64,000 bases of DNA, taken from the NCBI GenBank assembly GCA_977006965.1, contig OZ345369.1, forward strand, positions 62,001 through 126,000, read 5' to 3'. Below, piece after piece: positions 47,429 to 56,992 of this stretch. The position numbers were made by a program, and so were the translations under genes. The first letter of the stretch is position 1. Each line of letters opens with the position of its first letter. Origin of the DNA: Phymatolithon calcareum. Its lineage: Eukaryota; Rhodophyta; Florideophyceae; Hapalidiales. The notes beneath the pieces are model-generated. The model ran no database searches, was not told the DNA's origin, and was given only the letters and a program-made list of their open reading frames with translations.

Positions 47429-47803
47429 ATGTTCTCGCACCCATCCTATCGCTTTAAGCAAAGAGAGAGCCAAAGATTCTGGACTACTGTCGAGAAAGGA
47501 ATTATTCCGCCAGGAGCAACATTTGACGGGTACATGTTCTCCGGCTGGTACGACAGGGATGGCCCAAGTGAGTACAAGTTCTCCAACATGACAAATATTT
47601 CCAAGGACATGAAGAAGTCTTTGACGAGGATCGGTCGCCAGGAAAGGGCCGACATTCTGAGTTTGGCGAACAGAGTCTCAGTGCCTCAGTCTGGTCGCGT
47701 TTTAATGGAAACGTTTGAGAAAGCAGCTTTGAGACTTGAGAAGTCATTCGACGTAAACGAGATGGGCGCAGCGGATCGAATTAAGGATCTGGCAAAAAAG
47801 TGA
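47429..47803 (+). CDS. Unrecognised small protein, 124 residues
   Basis: Starts at ATG (MFSHPSYRF) and ends in TGA. It is charged and probably helical in the second half (SKDMKKSLTRIGRQERADILSLANR, METFEKAALRLEKSFD), with an aromatic-rich first half (DGYMFSGWYDRDG). No known domain. The TGA is preceded by AAAAAAG, so GTGAAA could also be a splice donor leading towards the basic frame at 47881, but the phases I tried do not join. Confidence 0.4.
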   Translation: MFSHPSYRFKQRESQRFWTTVEKGIIPPGATFDGYMFSGWYDRDGPSEYKFSNMTNISKDMKKSLTRIGRQERADILSLANRVSVPQSGRVLMETFEKAALRLEKSFDVNEMGAADRIKDLAKK

Positions 47804-47880
47804 AACGCAATTTCAACTTGGCGGCTCATACGCCATACTGTCATTCAGGCTTCCCGTTTCGTGTCACTCCAGAAAATTAG

Positions 47881-48207
47881 TTGTTTGCCCTTAAGGGTCT
47901 TAGAGACTCCTTGGACACTTTGAAGAGGTATGCTGCTCTACCAAAAGACCCTCCACCGGTGAAGGTGTGTGTCCCTGAGAAAACTGCAAGGTCCAAACTG
48001 AAGGTATCTCGTCGGCAGGCGCAGAATAAGAGCAACAGGAAAAACTACAGAAGGAAAGTAGAGCTAGCTAGCGGATGCAGGAGATCCTCAAGCTCTTCTA
48101 TGGTTAGAGAAGAGAAAAAAAGTCGGGCGGAAGTGTTCGTAGAAATACTGCGCAAAGAAGAAAATGAATATGAGTTTAGGTACGGGGAAGATATTTCTAA
48201 TCAATAA
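47881..48207 (+). CDS. Unrecognised basic, lysine-rich protein fragment, about 108 residues
   Basis: The frame opens after a TAG at 47878-47880 with TTG and no early ATG, so it is an exon or a 5'-truncated fragment. It is rich in Lys and Arg (SRRQAQNKSNRKNYRRKVE), has a poly-Ser stretch and ends with an acidic helix (VEILRKEENEYEF). Same strand as the gene at 47429 and 77 bp after it; the two may be parts of one gene. Confidence 0.35.
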   Translation: MFALKGLRDSLDTLKRYAALPKDPPPVKVCVPEKTARSKLKVSRRQAQNKSNRKNYRRKVELASGCRRSSSSSMVREEKKSRAEVFVEILRKEENEYEFRYGEDISNQ

Positions 48208-48378
48208 AAGTCATTTTCAATTGATTCTACTCAATTCTGCATAGGTTATTCCATAAGCACCCAAATTTCTGTGTGAGATACCGTCACCAATCAGCGGATA
48301 GTTTTACATGAAGAAGCGAGCTCTTCAGTAATTCGAAGTACAGAATGGTAATAACGATTTTTCAGTACTTCACTGCTA

Positions 48379-48424
48379 CACTAGACTGGGAAATTAGTCT
48401 GGCGTTTTGACTTTAATCATAAAA
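48379..48424 (+). repeat. Left terminal inverted repeat of the pogo-like element
   Basis: It matches the complement of 50321-50366 with one mismatch in the first 30 bases and a more variable inner part ending in AATCATAAA. Confidence 0.85.
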
Positions 48425-48495
48425 CCGTTTACAGTAATACTCAAGTACAATTAATAGAGAAAGAAATGAAAACATTTTGAATTTTATTTCTAAAT

Positions 48496-50004
48496 TTATA
48501 GTTCAGGAATAACACCGCAAAAGTTCTCATGGTGCGCTGTTACTATTTTTTGAAGGTGAGGGAAAAGCTGCTCCACCCTCCACGTTCCTTCGACATCGAG
48601 CGCAAGTCCACTGCGTATCATTGCCTTACGCGGATATGAAAGGTTGTTTGAGTCTTTCATATTATTCACCTCTTCGACGCAGTCTCGCGCAAGTTTCAAA
48701 TAAAAAGCCTTTCCGGGGTTGTTCAATTTCCCTGATCCGTTGGGTTCGTTGGACCAATCATTTGCTTGCATTCTACGCATTTTCTCCTCTTCCCATTCGG
48801 CCCGCCACACATCCTTAATTCTCTTGATTACAAAAGAGTCCAATGGTTGGGATAGGTGCGTACTGTTTGCTGGCAGCTTACGGATCTTCGTATTGATATT
48901 AATCAATGATTCGACTTGTTGCGGTGTCTCATTCTGGTCCGACGCGTTGTCCATAAAAATAACGCGCGTACGTCCAGCAGGGTCCTTGTCGATAGCCCGC
49001 GGTTCATTTAACCATTGGTTAAAGACCTTCTTGTCCATCCATCCCCTTTTTCCGGTCCGGTATGAAATCCCTGGAACGTTGTCAGGAACACCCAGGATTG
49101 GATAGTTACAGTTCTGATTCATAAAAATTAAGAACGGTGCTTCCAGTCTCGCATTGACTCCTCCCGAGATGCGTAGTACGACTGTAATCCCTTCGCTTCC
49201 GGAAACAACATCTGCATATGAAACCTTGTCTTCTCCAATAAACCCGAGCATTTGATGGTTGTCTTGATTGAATAAAAAGTGGGTTTCGTCCATATTTTCC
49301 ACCATATTCTCGTCCAGCACACCATCCTGGAAGTCGCGCTCTAATTGGCCAAGATGATATGCAGTCAACTGCTCAGTGTAGATACGGTGCTCCTCGCTAC
49401 GGGCCAGTGCACCAGATTGTTTTCGAGTAAAAATTTTGGTCCGGTCGAGAAATGCCTGTATCCAATCGTAATTGAGTATCTGCGTGATGGACCTTCCAGA
49501 ATTTTCCTCAATCTCGGCAACGGGGAATGGAGACTCAGGATCCACAACCGTATGAAACGCAATCTGCAAGAGCAGCTCACGGCCAACTTTGACAAGGGCC
49601 GCACGGAGCCTTTCATATTCTGCCAGCATGACCCCGTGCACGTAGTCCACCCGCATTGCGCGCCTTCTTCCGCGACCTTGGAATGCTTTCAGCTGACTCC
49701 TCCTCCTTCCTGGACCACGAATACGTCTACTTCCAAGTGTCATGGCACTATTTGATGGATCGGCCAATAGGTGCAAAATTAGAGTTCGCTTCATCCACCA
49801 ATCACGCGCTTTTTCCCTATTGGCCCGATCCTTGCCACGAAATACCTTGGGGAATTACTTGACTGCTCTTGAAGCAATTCGATTGGCTGTTCCCGAGAGC
49901 TGCACTTCAGAAATCATCCAATTAATAACCGTCTTGCGCTGTGATTTAGTTGAAACAATTTGAGCTTGTCGAGGAGGGTGGATTTGATTGGATGAGGGTG
50001 CCAT
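48496..50004 (-). CDS. DDE transposase (pogo/Tigger family) with one premature TAA
   Basis: The natural start is ATG 50004. The frame runs 49 codons (MAPSSNQIHPPRQ...SRAVK) to a TAA at 49855-49857. It then continues in the same frame (FPKVFRGKDRANREKARDWW) to the stop TAA at 48496. The unbroken part from ATG 49794 is 432 residues. Counting from that Met, the acidic triad is Asp169 (NMDETHF), Asp282 (IFMDNASDQ) and Asp319 (STHLSQPLDS), spacing DD36D, typical for pogo/Tigger enzymes that cut and join transposon ends. The protein upstream of the catalytic core should bind DNA. A CAA codon (Gln) at the TAA position would fit the AVKxFP context, so a single C-to-T change seems to have disabled the element. 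It sits between matching TIRs. Confidence 0.88.
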
Positions 50005-50320
50005 GGTTGCGAGTCATTGGGTGTGGAGGTGAATAGTTCGTATCGTTGCAAGCAAAGTATTCGCGAATCGCCTTATATAGGCCGGCTCAAACATAATGAT
50101 ATCATCAATAATAGAATCATGTGAGACGTAAGTCCACGTTTCACAAATATAGAGCGAGATACTTTCAACGTCGGATATCTCCGTCATTACAGTAACTGGT
50201 ACGTAGTGTTTGCTTTAGTGTTAAACTCTGCAAATGAACGAAATATTTTCTAGATTCTGAAATATGAGTATTACTATCCTTTGTACCCCCTCCGGTTAGC
50301 ATGAAAAATCCAGAATTGTA

Positions 50321-50366
50321 TTTATGATTCAAATTCCAAACGCCAGACTAATTTCCCAGTCTACTG
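50321..50366 (-). repeat. Right terminal inverted repeat of the pogo-like element
   Basis: Partner of 48379-48424. The TA immediately outside (50367-50368) is the target duplication. Confidence 0.85.
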
Positions 50367-50470
50367 TACTGAATATCATCCAGTTGATCACTACTTTCAT
50401 TATCGTTCAGGATGAACTTTAAACGCATCTTGTTCGCAGTTGTTGTATCTCTACGTTTTTCAGACTGTAA

Positions 50471-50977
50471 TTACAAACTTAAGGAGCAATTAGTGCTCAA
50501 ATTCTTGGAAAGGAGTCGGTTTGCAACGCGGCGAAGTTGTTGTGTCTCTCTCTTGATCTCGTTTATAACATTACGAGTCGAGTTCAACTTTAAAGCATAT
50601 TTGCTTCGCTCTCTGGAAGCGGAAATGATCTCGTGGCACTGTTCTTCCTTTAGAGCCTCTTCGTAAACTTGGCTTGGCGCAAAAGATACTCAGTTATTGA
50701 AAAGGCGTCGACTGTACATGTCAGCATGGTTCTCAGCGTCACTCAAGTGTCTTGTGCCACTTTTCGCGGAGAATTCTCGCGCGAAACTCCAGTACTGGAG
50801 TCTCGCAGCCGTAGCTTTTCGAATGCAGTCCTGCTGAGCAATCGAAGGCGTATTTCCTGTCAGCCCACGATCTGTGAAGTACTTCTGAAGGAAGTCTTTT
50901 CTTTCCTTTGCGTCATCATCGCAAACGACGATCCGTTTCTCTGCAATCTTTGCCAGGGCAAATAATGACCGAGAACA
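50471..50977 (-). CDS. Unrecognised coding exon or fragment with an in-frame TGA
   Basis: On the - strand a frame without ATG opens after a stop near 50990. It encodes IAEKRIVVCDDDAKERKDF, then FTDRGLTGNTPSIAQQD and RLQYWSFAREFSAKSG, reaches a TGA at 50690-50692, and continues in the same frame (FAPSQVYEEALKEEQ, then SRERSKYALKLNSTRNVIN) to TAA 50471-50473. Both parts look like real protein, with long charged helices. No domain recognised. The missing ATG suggests an internal exon or a truncated gene. CGA or TGG could have mutated to the TGA. Confidence 0.45.
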
Positions 50978-51150
50978 GTAAAGTTTCGATTACTTATGCT
51001 GTTTACCGCCCGGACTGGTTGAGAGATTTATGACACAGATGCATAGTGCGTCGAGAATAAGTTCAAATTTTGAAATGTGTTTACAGAAAAACTAGTGTAC
51101 TGTAGAGGCTCTAAGAGGTATTATCAGGAGTATTAGGGCTCTATAGATTG

Positions 51151-51314
<164 letters not shown>

Positions 51315-51555
51315 TCAAACAATTATGTAAAGCTCATTACGTGCGGTCACAACACGCTGCTCTTTCTATTCACGGTACATTTTGATAGAGATAATATGTA
51401 TGCATGCTGCAAGAAGACTTCGTTTTATAGACCTCCTCCGGATAAAATCTCTGTTCCTCAGTTCTAGTTCCGAATCTTAACTGAGGCATGAATTTTGAAA
51501 CCGATGACGATGTGTGACATACTCGACGCCAACGAAATTACACTCGGAGATCTAA

Positions 51556-51999
51556 ATTATTTGGAAATATATTTCCTCCAAGGATCTCTTACTGCCGTTG
51601 GGAACACACTGTATTCCCCAAAAATCTGCGGAAGAGACTGAAAACAAAATTGAGGGTTCGCTTGTATCACCCTTCTTTGCTTCTGGCACTGCATTTTTAG
51701 GTTCGCTTCCGGCTCTTCATCTGGACTCACAGTTTGCATACAGTGGAATCAATTTCACAGCAGGTATGCGTGACGGATAATGAGAGTGCGCAACGTATCT
51801 TTCAGGTTATAGTAGGTCTGCATATTAACAGGCACTGTGCTACGACCCAATGTGACAGCAATCCATACCCTTGCACAATACTAATTATTTTCCAGGCGCC
51901 TTTGCATTCAACAACGACCTTCAATCATCAACGAGATATGTCTATAAATACGGTTCCGTGATTTTTCCTTTTCAATACGGATACCAGAGCCTCACATAA
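51556..51999 (+). CDS. Unrecognised protein, two exons joined by a 132-nt intron
   Basis: Exon 1 (open from 51556 to 51763, no ATG) encodes ...IEGSLVSPFFASGTAFLGSL and ends ...SGINFTAG. A donor GTATGC starts at 51764 and an acceptor CTAATTATTTTCCAG ends at 51895. Splicing keeps the frame, giving FTAG-AFAFNNDLQSSTRY and ending at TAA 51997-51999. The product is rich in Ser, Phe, Gly and Tyr and could be a beta-rich secreted or surface protein; no family recognised. The 5' end probably lies in an upstream exon. This is the clearest spliceosomal intron in the window. Confidence 0.5.
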
Positions 52000-52352
52000 C
52001 CTTCTGTTATGCATCTCTCAATATTTGCTTCACTAATCGTCAGAACGTACAAAGCAGTACGGGCTTGCTTGGCGGATGAAAACACACTCCGCTCGAGCTT
52101 GTGATCGGTGGAAAGTCTCAAAAACGAGGCGCACAAACGAAGTATAGACTATTTGAATGTCAGAACATCATCTAAAATTCAATTTCATTTTCTGATCTCC
52201 GCATATTGTGTGAATTGCGGATTAAAGAACAAGACGTTACAGCTCGTTCTGTTTGGAGAAGAGTCGAGCCCAGAGATGTGACTGAAGTGAGAGACGCAAA
52301 TTGTGGTCAAAGTTCAACATGCCGAGCGTACATTTAGAAATTGACCAGACAC
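52000..52352. other. Intergenic region
   Basis: No convincing gene. It lies between the two-exon gene and a MITE. Confidence 0.4.
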
Positions 52353-52432
52353 CACTAGGGGAGCACGGCAGCATTACGGCCCATTTAAACCAAATGATTT
52401 TCGGGCCAATATGCTGCCGTGCTCCCCCAGTG
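52353..52432. mobile_element. 80-bp palindromic MITE, copy 1
   Basis: The element begins CACTAGGGGAGCACGGCAGC and ends with the complement of CACTGGGGGAGCACGGCAGC. Nearly the whole element folds back. A second copy in the opposite orientation lies at 62628-62707. It cannot encode protein and must be mobilised in trans, if at all. Confidence 0.75.
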
Positions 52433-52779
52433 ACACAAATTGTTAGTCCCTCAGACACTTTTCTTCTTCCGTTGGGCTCCACAGGGAATTCTGAAGAACT
52501 GCTGAAGAGATATTCCATCATACTTCTCGACAAACGCATGCTGACTATCAGCTCGCAGAAGAAGGTTCAGGCTTACTTCTTCAGATAACATCATTCGAAC
52601 TTAAGCGCCGTGCGTTTTAATCAGTATTAGTGCTCTTGTGACGAGCACACTGCTGGCCGGTATGATCGCGTCGCCAGGCTGTGGGACCTCTCTTTATTTC
52701 GGACTTCGTTGAACATTCCCGGGTTTCTTTCCGCCATCTCCGCCCATCTTTCGCCGTTGTGTCTGACATCAGAATAGCT

Positions 52780-53310
52780 ATGGCGCTAACTTCTCAATTT
52801 TTGAAGGTTTCATTCCTGCGAGCATGTTTTAACTGTGGTCGTGGTGGTGTTATGCCCGGTCAAATCATCGTCGATATTGCTGGAAATCCTTTTTGCTCCA
52901 AGGAATGTGGATCGTCTTATCATGAACAGCCCTTGAGTATACAGGAAGTACTACGCTCTGCACCGCGTGAGTTGTCTTCAAGAAAGCCTCCTGTTGATTC
53001 GGCCATGAAGTTCAATCAAGAACATGCCATTCTTGAGAAAGTTGATCGCCTGCTTCTCAAGAAACTACATGAGAACGTTAATTATAAACGAGCGATGAAG
53101 GATCTACCAAGACCTTTAAATGACATGATCAAAAAATCAAAGACTTACAGTCCGCCTCTGAGTGCGATTCGAAGGAAGACAAAGCTGACACTTGAACAAA
53201 TTGAAAAGGATAACTTGAAAGAGCAAATCAGTTCATTGATGTTGTTTCAAGGCTTATTTGGGGAGTATAACTCGGGTATGATGAATTCCGTTGCAGGTCT
53301 ATCTTCCTAA
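52780..53310 (+). CDS. Unrecognised small protein with a CxxC...CxxxC zinc-binding motif
   Basis: I chose the ATG at 52780 (MALTSQFLK), giving 176 residues ending in TAA; the frame is open further upstream but only with a GTG. Cys16-x2-Cys19 (ACFNCGRGG) and Cys39-x3-Cys43 (PFCSKECGSSYH) look like one zinc-binding site of MYM/FCS or treble-clef type. The rest is charged and helical (EKVDRLLLKKLHENVNYKRAMKD, then RKTKLTLEQIEKDNLKEQ), which could be a coiled coil. Probably binds nucleic acid or protein. Family not recognised. Confidence 0.55.
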   Translation: MALTSQFLKVSFLRACFNCGRGGVMPGQIIVDIAGNPFCSKECGSSYHEQPLSIQEVLRSAPRELSSRKPPVDSAMKFNQEHAILEKVDRLLLKKLHENVNYKRAMKDLPRPLNDMIKKSKTYSPPLSAIRRKTKLTLEQIEKDNLKEQISSLMLFQGLFGEYNSGMMNSVAGLSS

Positions 53311-54070
53311 TCAGATTAGCCCATGATATGCGAAGCATCTCGTCACTGTCTCTATGGTGACGTGAGTAGTACTGATAAACTTTCGCAAGATACTCTTCCT
53401 ATATGTGTTTTCTTTTTATATCTTCCCGGCCTACGCATGCTCAATGTTATCTCTGAGATATGGCTGTTTCATGGCTGCACTGCAAAAACTTCAGATGACC
53501 CATTCAAACCTACCGGTCAGAAAACGACTTTACCAGAACGTTTCAAAAGATTTCTAGTTTCAAACGACCACTCAGCGTGCTCTCATAGGCTTTAAAATTT
53601 CATCCACTGACCCATATAAAAGTTTCGGACTCTTCCATTCTAACAAAGGCATATTGCAGGTGCACAAAGACTTTCTCTGAACTCAGTAATCTCGCCACAC
53701 CAAGGAATAGAAAATGGAATTTCCATGTAAATATAGAAATATTAGACGCTTCTTTGCCCGAATAGCACGAATCATTGTTCACAACGGTACATGCGATCTT
53801 CATGACTGCATGATATTCCGTACGTGGATGGACGATAGCAACAAATTTAGAGAAACTATTGATTTTGCTGTTATGCGAAAACTATGCATATGCGCCTGCA
53901 AAGGTCCTCAGTTCTGTGCCAACCTGAACTCTCCCGGATCTTTTCAAAAAAATTTATTCAATTTAATTTGTCCATTTTAGGCATAGTTTTCGTGATTTTT
54001 CTCATCTTAAGTATCAGATGTGCTCGAAGCACTCCACGGACTCGAACAGAGCTCGACACACTGAGATGCC
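53311..54070. other. Region with only doubtful open frames
   Basis: Open frames at 53323-53595 and 53714-53980 lack any motif and have ordinary composition. I do not support either as a gene. Confidence 0.35.
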
Positions 54071-54603
54071 ATGGACCGAGCCGGAGGCAAGCAACTTTAC
54101 AAAATGAGCCTTCAGTTTATTACCGCTCCGGCAGATGAGAAGAAAGCGATTCGCAAGGACTCTCCACTGTCTTCGTCGTTCACATGTGATATCTGCTCTC
54201 TCTCCTTTGCAAATAGAGGAAATGTCAACAAACACGTAAGTGATTCTGCAAAACACAGTTTTAATATCGCTGCGCTACAGCAAAAAAAGCTATTCCCTCT
54301 AACACTATCTGATCATGTTCTCCAAGAAGAAAAAGAGCGCTCATTTGAATATTCGCGACCATAATTGTCCATTTTGACTGGCGAAATTCCATTTTTATGA
54401 TCGAGTCGAACGGCACAAATTTGCTGTTCACGGTGTGAGTTATTTCAGAAACCATTGTGCATTTAAGACTTCTTTCACTCACTTACTGCGATATTCACAC
54501 ATTCATTCAGGAGCAAAAGAAATTATTTAAATGCTTATCCTGCGATGCTACGTTCAATATGAGAAGCTATTTGTCGAAACACAGGAACCCAGTACATAGG
54601 TGA
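54071..54603 (+). CDS. C2H2 zinc-finger gene, three fingers, probably multi-exon, with a TGA at a zinc Cys
   Basis: Starts at ATG 54071 (MDRAGGKQLYKMSL). Finger 1 has Cys codons at 54185 and 54194 and His at 54233, followed at once by GTAAGT, a consensus donor. Finger 2 has Cys 54366, His 54414 and His 54429, with perfect x3-F-x5-V-x2 spacing, but TGA (54375-54377) where the second Cys should be. Finger 3 has Cys 54532, Cys 54541, His 54580 and His 54595, after an acceptor-like ATTCATTCAG (to 54510). Each finger is followed by a GT-rich donor-like site (GTAAGT, GTGTGAG, GTGAGC), so the fingers look like separate exons. The product would bind DNA or RNA in the nucleus. The TGA suggests a nonsense mutation, or far less likely selenocysteine. 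Exon joins are not firmly established. Confidence 0.55.
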
Positions 54604-54780
54604 GCGATGGAAGCAGACAGTCTAACATGGACCTTAGTCAGCAACAAGTTTAAGTAGTACTACAGCGAGAAAGTTATAGAAACCGTTTTTATACACATAG
54701 GACACGTTGTAATGTCAGAGAATCGAATTTTTTCTGTTTCAGAATTTCCATCTTTTTCATGAGCACGTCTACGAGTGTAG

Positions 54781-55011
54781 CTAGGAGATTGTGAAGAATA
54801 CATAGTTCTTGATCGCTACCTCAAGGATCGCTTCAACAGGCCCGAGCTGAAAGGTTACTCCTCTGACGTGTCCACGCAGTGGCTCTTGGCCGAAGTCTCA
54901 TCCGAGCTGCAGCCTATACTATCATGCTACCCTTTCGTTTCGACAGACCACGGCGCCATCAGAAATTCATCGTCTGTAGAAGAGCAGTTCTACAAAATTG
55001 CTACCAAGTAA
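54781..55011 (+). CDS. Unrecognised coding exon, 76 codons
   Basis: Opens right after a TAG and has no ATG, but reads as plausible protein (DRYLKDRFNRPELKGYSSDVSTQ, PILSCYPFVSTDHGAIRN) and ends in TAA at 55009. A TTTTTTCTGTTTCAG acceptor lies about 40 bp upstream, and CTAG just before it could also serve. It may be the last exon of the zinc-finger gene upstream, though I could not prove the frame join. Confidence 0.35.
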   Translation, partial: LGDCEEYIVLDRYLKDRFNRPELKGYSSDVSTQWLLAEVSSELQPILSCYPFVSTDHGAIRNSSSVEEQFYKIATK

Positions 55012-55866
55012 TATCCTTATCACACGCCAGCCCTAACATGTCCGTAGAATAGGAAAGGAACTCTTACCTGCTATCTGATTGGCGTTCTAGTCGGGACCCT
55101 ACAGTTTTGGTAAGTCCACGGCGAAAAAAGGACAGTTGAAGTAGAAAGCGGGTAAGGACTCCTTACAGTGTCAGATCAACAGGATTTGCGATATCCGCTC
55201 TTCGGAAGAAATTTGAAATTATTATACGTACTATCGCTGAAGCAATATATTCCCCGTGTTTCCACTTGCGCCGAGATTACGAACTTAGTGTACTCATTTC
55301 ACTAATTGTCCCTCTTTCAAATGGTTTCTCCAACGGCCAGAGATATTGTGGAGAATACCGCAGTTTAAAATTTTAAGCACTCTAGTAGCAAAGTGCGTCC
55401 GATTTTCGGGCTGGTCTAAAACATAGGTCATGTTGAAAATCTGTTCAGGCAGGTCCCGAATTTCTCAGACTAGAGCGACGCTCCGCGTACTCACGACCGT
55501 GATCATGAGTAAGCGGAGCAATTTTAAAAGAACAGGAGAGTGCTGCCGAATTTTCTATGCAGGCAACGGGAGGCCTGCTATATACGGACAGGAAAGATGA
55601 TGACTACAAATTTACGACGTAAAACACCTCTGTTCAGGGAGGTCTCCAATTTCTCCGAATAAATCGTTGAGTAGTACTGACTACTTGTACTGGCGAGAAC
55701 AGACGGTGACCAACCAGTTGAGGTAGGGAAGCGAACTGAAAAATATGGCGAAAGATAATTGGTGGTGATCGGCAGAGCTATTGGACCGTAACTTGGCGAT
55801 GATCGTTGACGCTTCTGCCGACGCCGTGTGAGATGTACAGATGAAAGATTGCATTTATATGCTCGG
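55012..55866. other. Intergenic region with a degenerate direct repeat
   Basis: TGTTCAGGCAGGTCCCGAAT near 55442 is partly repeated as TGTTCAGGGAGGTCTCCAAT near 55631. No convincing gene on either strand. Confidence 0.35.
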
Positions 55867-56292
55867 ATGGGCACACAAGATATCGTATTCTTTTCTACGT
55901 GCCCCTTGAGAACGTGGACCGCTTTTCTCGCCGAGCCCGAAGTGCAGGTTCACGGCGCTCTTACCGGGTGTAAAAGTCGGACCTATGAGATTTCAAATAT
56001 TTACGGTCCTAATAGGGAAAGAAGCATATGTGCCGACTGCGGATCCAAGCACTGTAATGGAGAAACGCTAATATGCAATTTTTCTCAAGAAGTATGTGAC
56101 ATTAGGCTGGGGTATGCGTCATTAATGACCTCTCATTTTCTATTAAAGTCGGTTCTGGACTCTGTGGATCACCGAGGGAATCTGGTCGCTAATATCGTTC
56201 GTGTCGCACTCGCCGCTGCTCTGCACTGCACTCCGCCTTTTCGATTCTATGGAGGTCGATATATCCCTGCAGGCTCTTTCACTTACGCTTGA
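55867..56292 (+). CDS. Unrecognised protein with a CxxC...C cluster
   Basis: From ATG 55867 (MGTQDIVFFSTCPLRTW) the frame gives 141 residues ending in TGA. ICADCGSKHCNGETLIC looks like a small zinc-ribbon-type cluster. The C-terminal part (NIVRVALAAALHC) is hydrophobic. It lies 73 bp upstream of the next gene on the same strand; the two could be exons of one gene. Confidence 0.4.
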   Translation: MGTQDIVFFSTCPLRTWTAFLAEPEVQVHGALTGCKSRTYEISNIYGPNRERSICADCGSKHCNGETLICNFSQEVCDIRLGYASLMTSHFLLKSVLDSVDHRGNLVANIVRVALAAALHCTPPFRFYGGRYIPAGSFTYA

Positions 56293-56365
56293 GAACACTT
56301 TGCGTTCGGAAACGGAGAACATATCTTGGCTCTCCTAGTTACATTCGTCTATATACACCACCTTC

Positions 56366-56992
56366 ATGTTCTTTGCATCTGCTCGGAATGCAATAACTCT
56401 TTTTCCGGAAACAATCATCCAGATATCAGAGGCACAGGAGGACCACAAGGCACAGGCAGCCCATTTCAAAGAAGACTTCCTCTCCGCTCTTGATGAGCAT
56501 CACAAAGAGACTATAGCTGATCTGAGGAGAATGTCTTGTACATCAGGTGGTACTGAATTTGTCAGTGATGTCAATCACTCTCTTCAAAACGTCGATGATC
56601 TGAAGATAATCTCTTCGATGTTTGCAAGTACTGTTCTCGATACCGCATTCCGATCCACCAGTATATCTCATGAAGCACTAATATTTCTGGCGAAGAAAAC
56701 TCTGGACTATTCGATTGTTTTTGTTCCGGAGAGAAACATGAATTGGCTATGTGAGCAAATTATGGACACTTCAAGATCCGTTATCGTTGACGTATGCAAT
56801 GGTAACTTTATCATAGCTCCCGATCATGGCAAGTTTAAGTCCGCCTTCTTATCGATTTGTCACCCTCATGTGTATGATGTTCTGGCGGAAGATTTTTTGC
56901 GCCTGGGACCTGTAAATTTCTTCCTTATTCCAGCATTGGTCAAGGTCATTGTACTTTCCGAGAGAATAAATATGAGCTTGCAGTCCCGATAG
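56366..56992 (+). CDS. Unrecognised protein, 208 residues
   Basis: Starts at ATG (MFFASARNAITLFPE) and ends in TAG. The first 60 residues are a charged helix (AQEDHKAQAAHFKEDFLSALDEHHKE), possibly a coiled coil. The rest has alternating hydrophobic segments (YSIVFVPERN, SVIVDVCNGNFIIAPDHGKF) suggesting an alpha/beta fold. No known motif found. Confidence 0.5.
   Translation: MFFASARNAITLFPETIIQISEAQEDHKAQAAHFKEDFLSALDEHHKETIADLRRMSCTSGGTEFVSDVNHSLQNVDDLKIISSMFASTVLDTAFRSTSISHEALIFLAKKTLDYSIVFVPERNMNWLCEQIMDTSRSVIVDVCNGNFIIAPDHGKFKSAFLSICHPHVYDVLAEDFLRLGPVNFFLIPALVKVIVLSERINMSLQSR

Larger units (their letters stand above)
48379..50366 (-). mobile_element. Complete pogo/Tigger-like (Tc1/mariner superfamily) DNA transposon, 1988 bp
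   Basis: The ends are near-perfect inverted repeats of about 46 bp. The left begins CACTAGACTGGGAAATTAGT (48379) and the right, read inward, begins CAGTAGACTGGGAAATTAGT (50366). Both ends are flanked by TA (48377-48378 and 50367-50368), the target duplication of this superfamily. The interior encodes a DDE transposase on the - strand. The similarity of the two TIRs suggests a fairly recent insertion. Confidence 0.9.
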
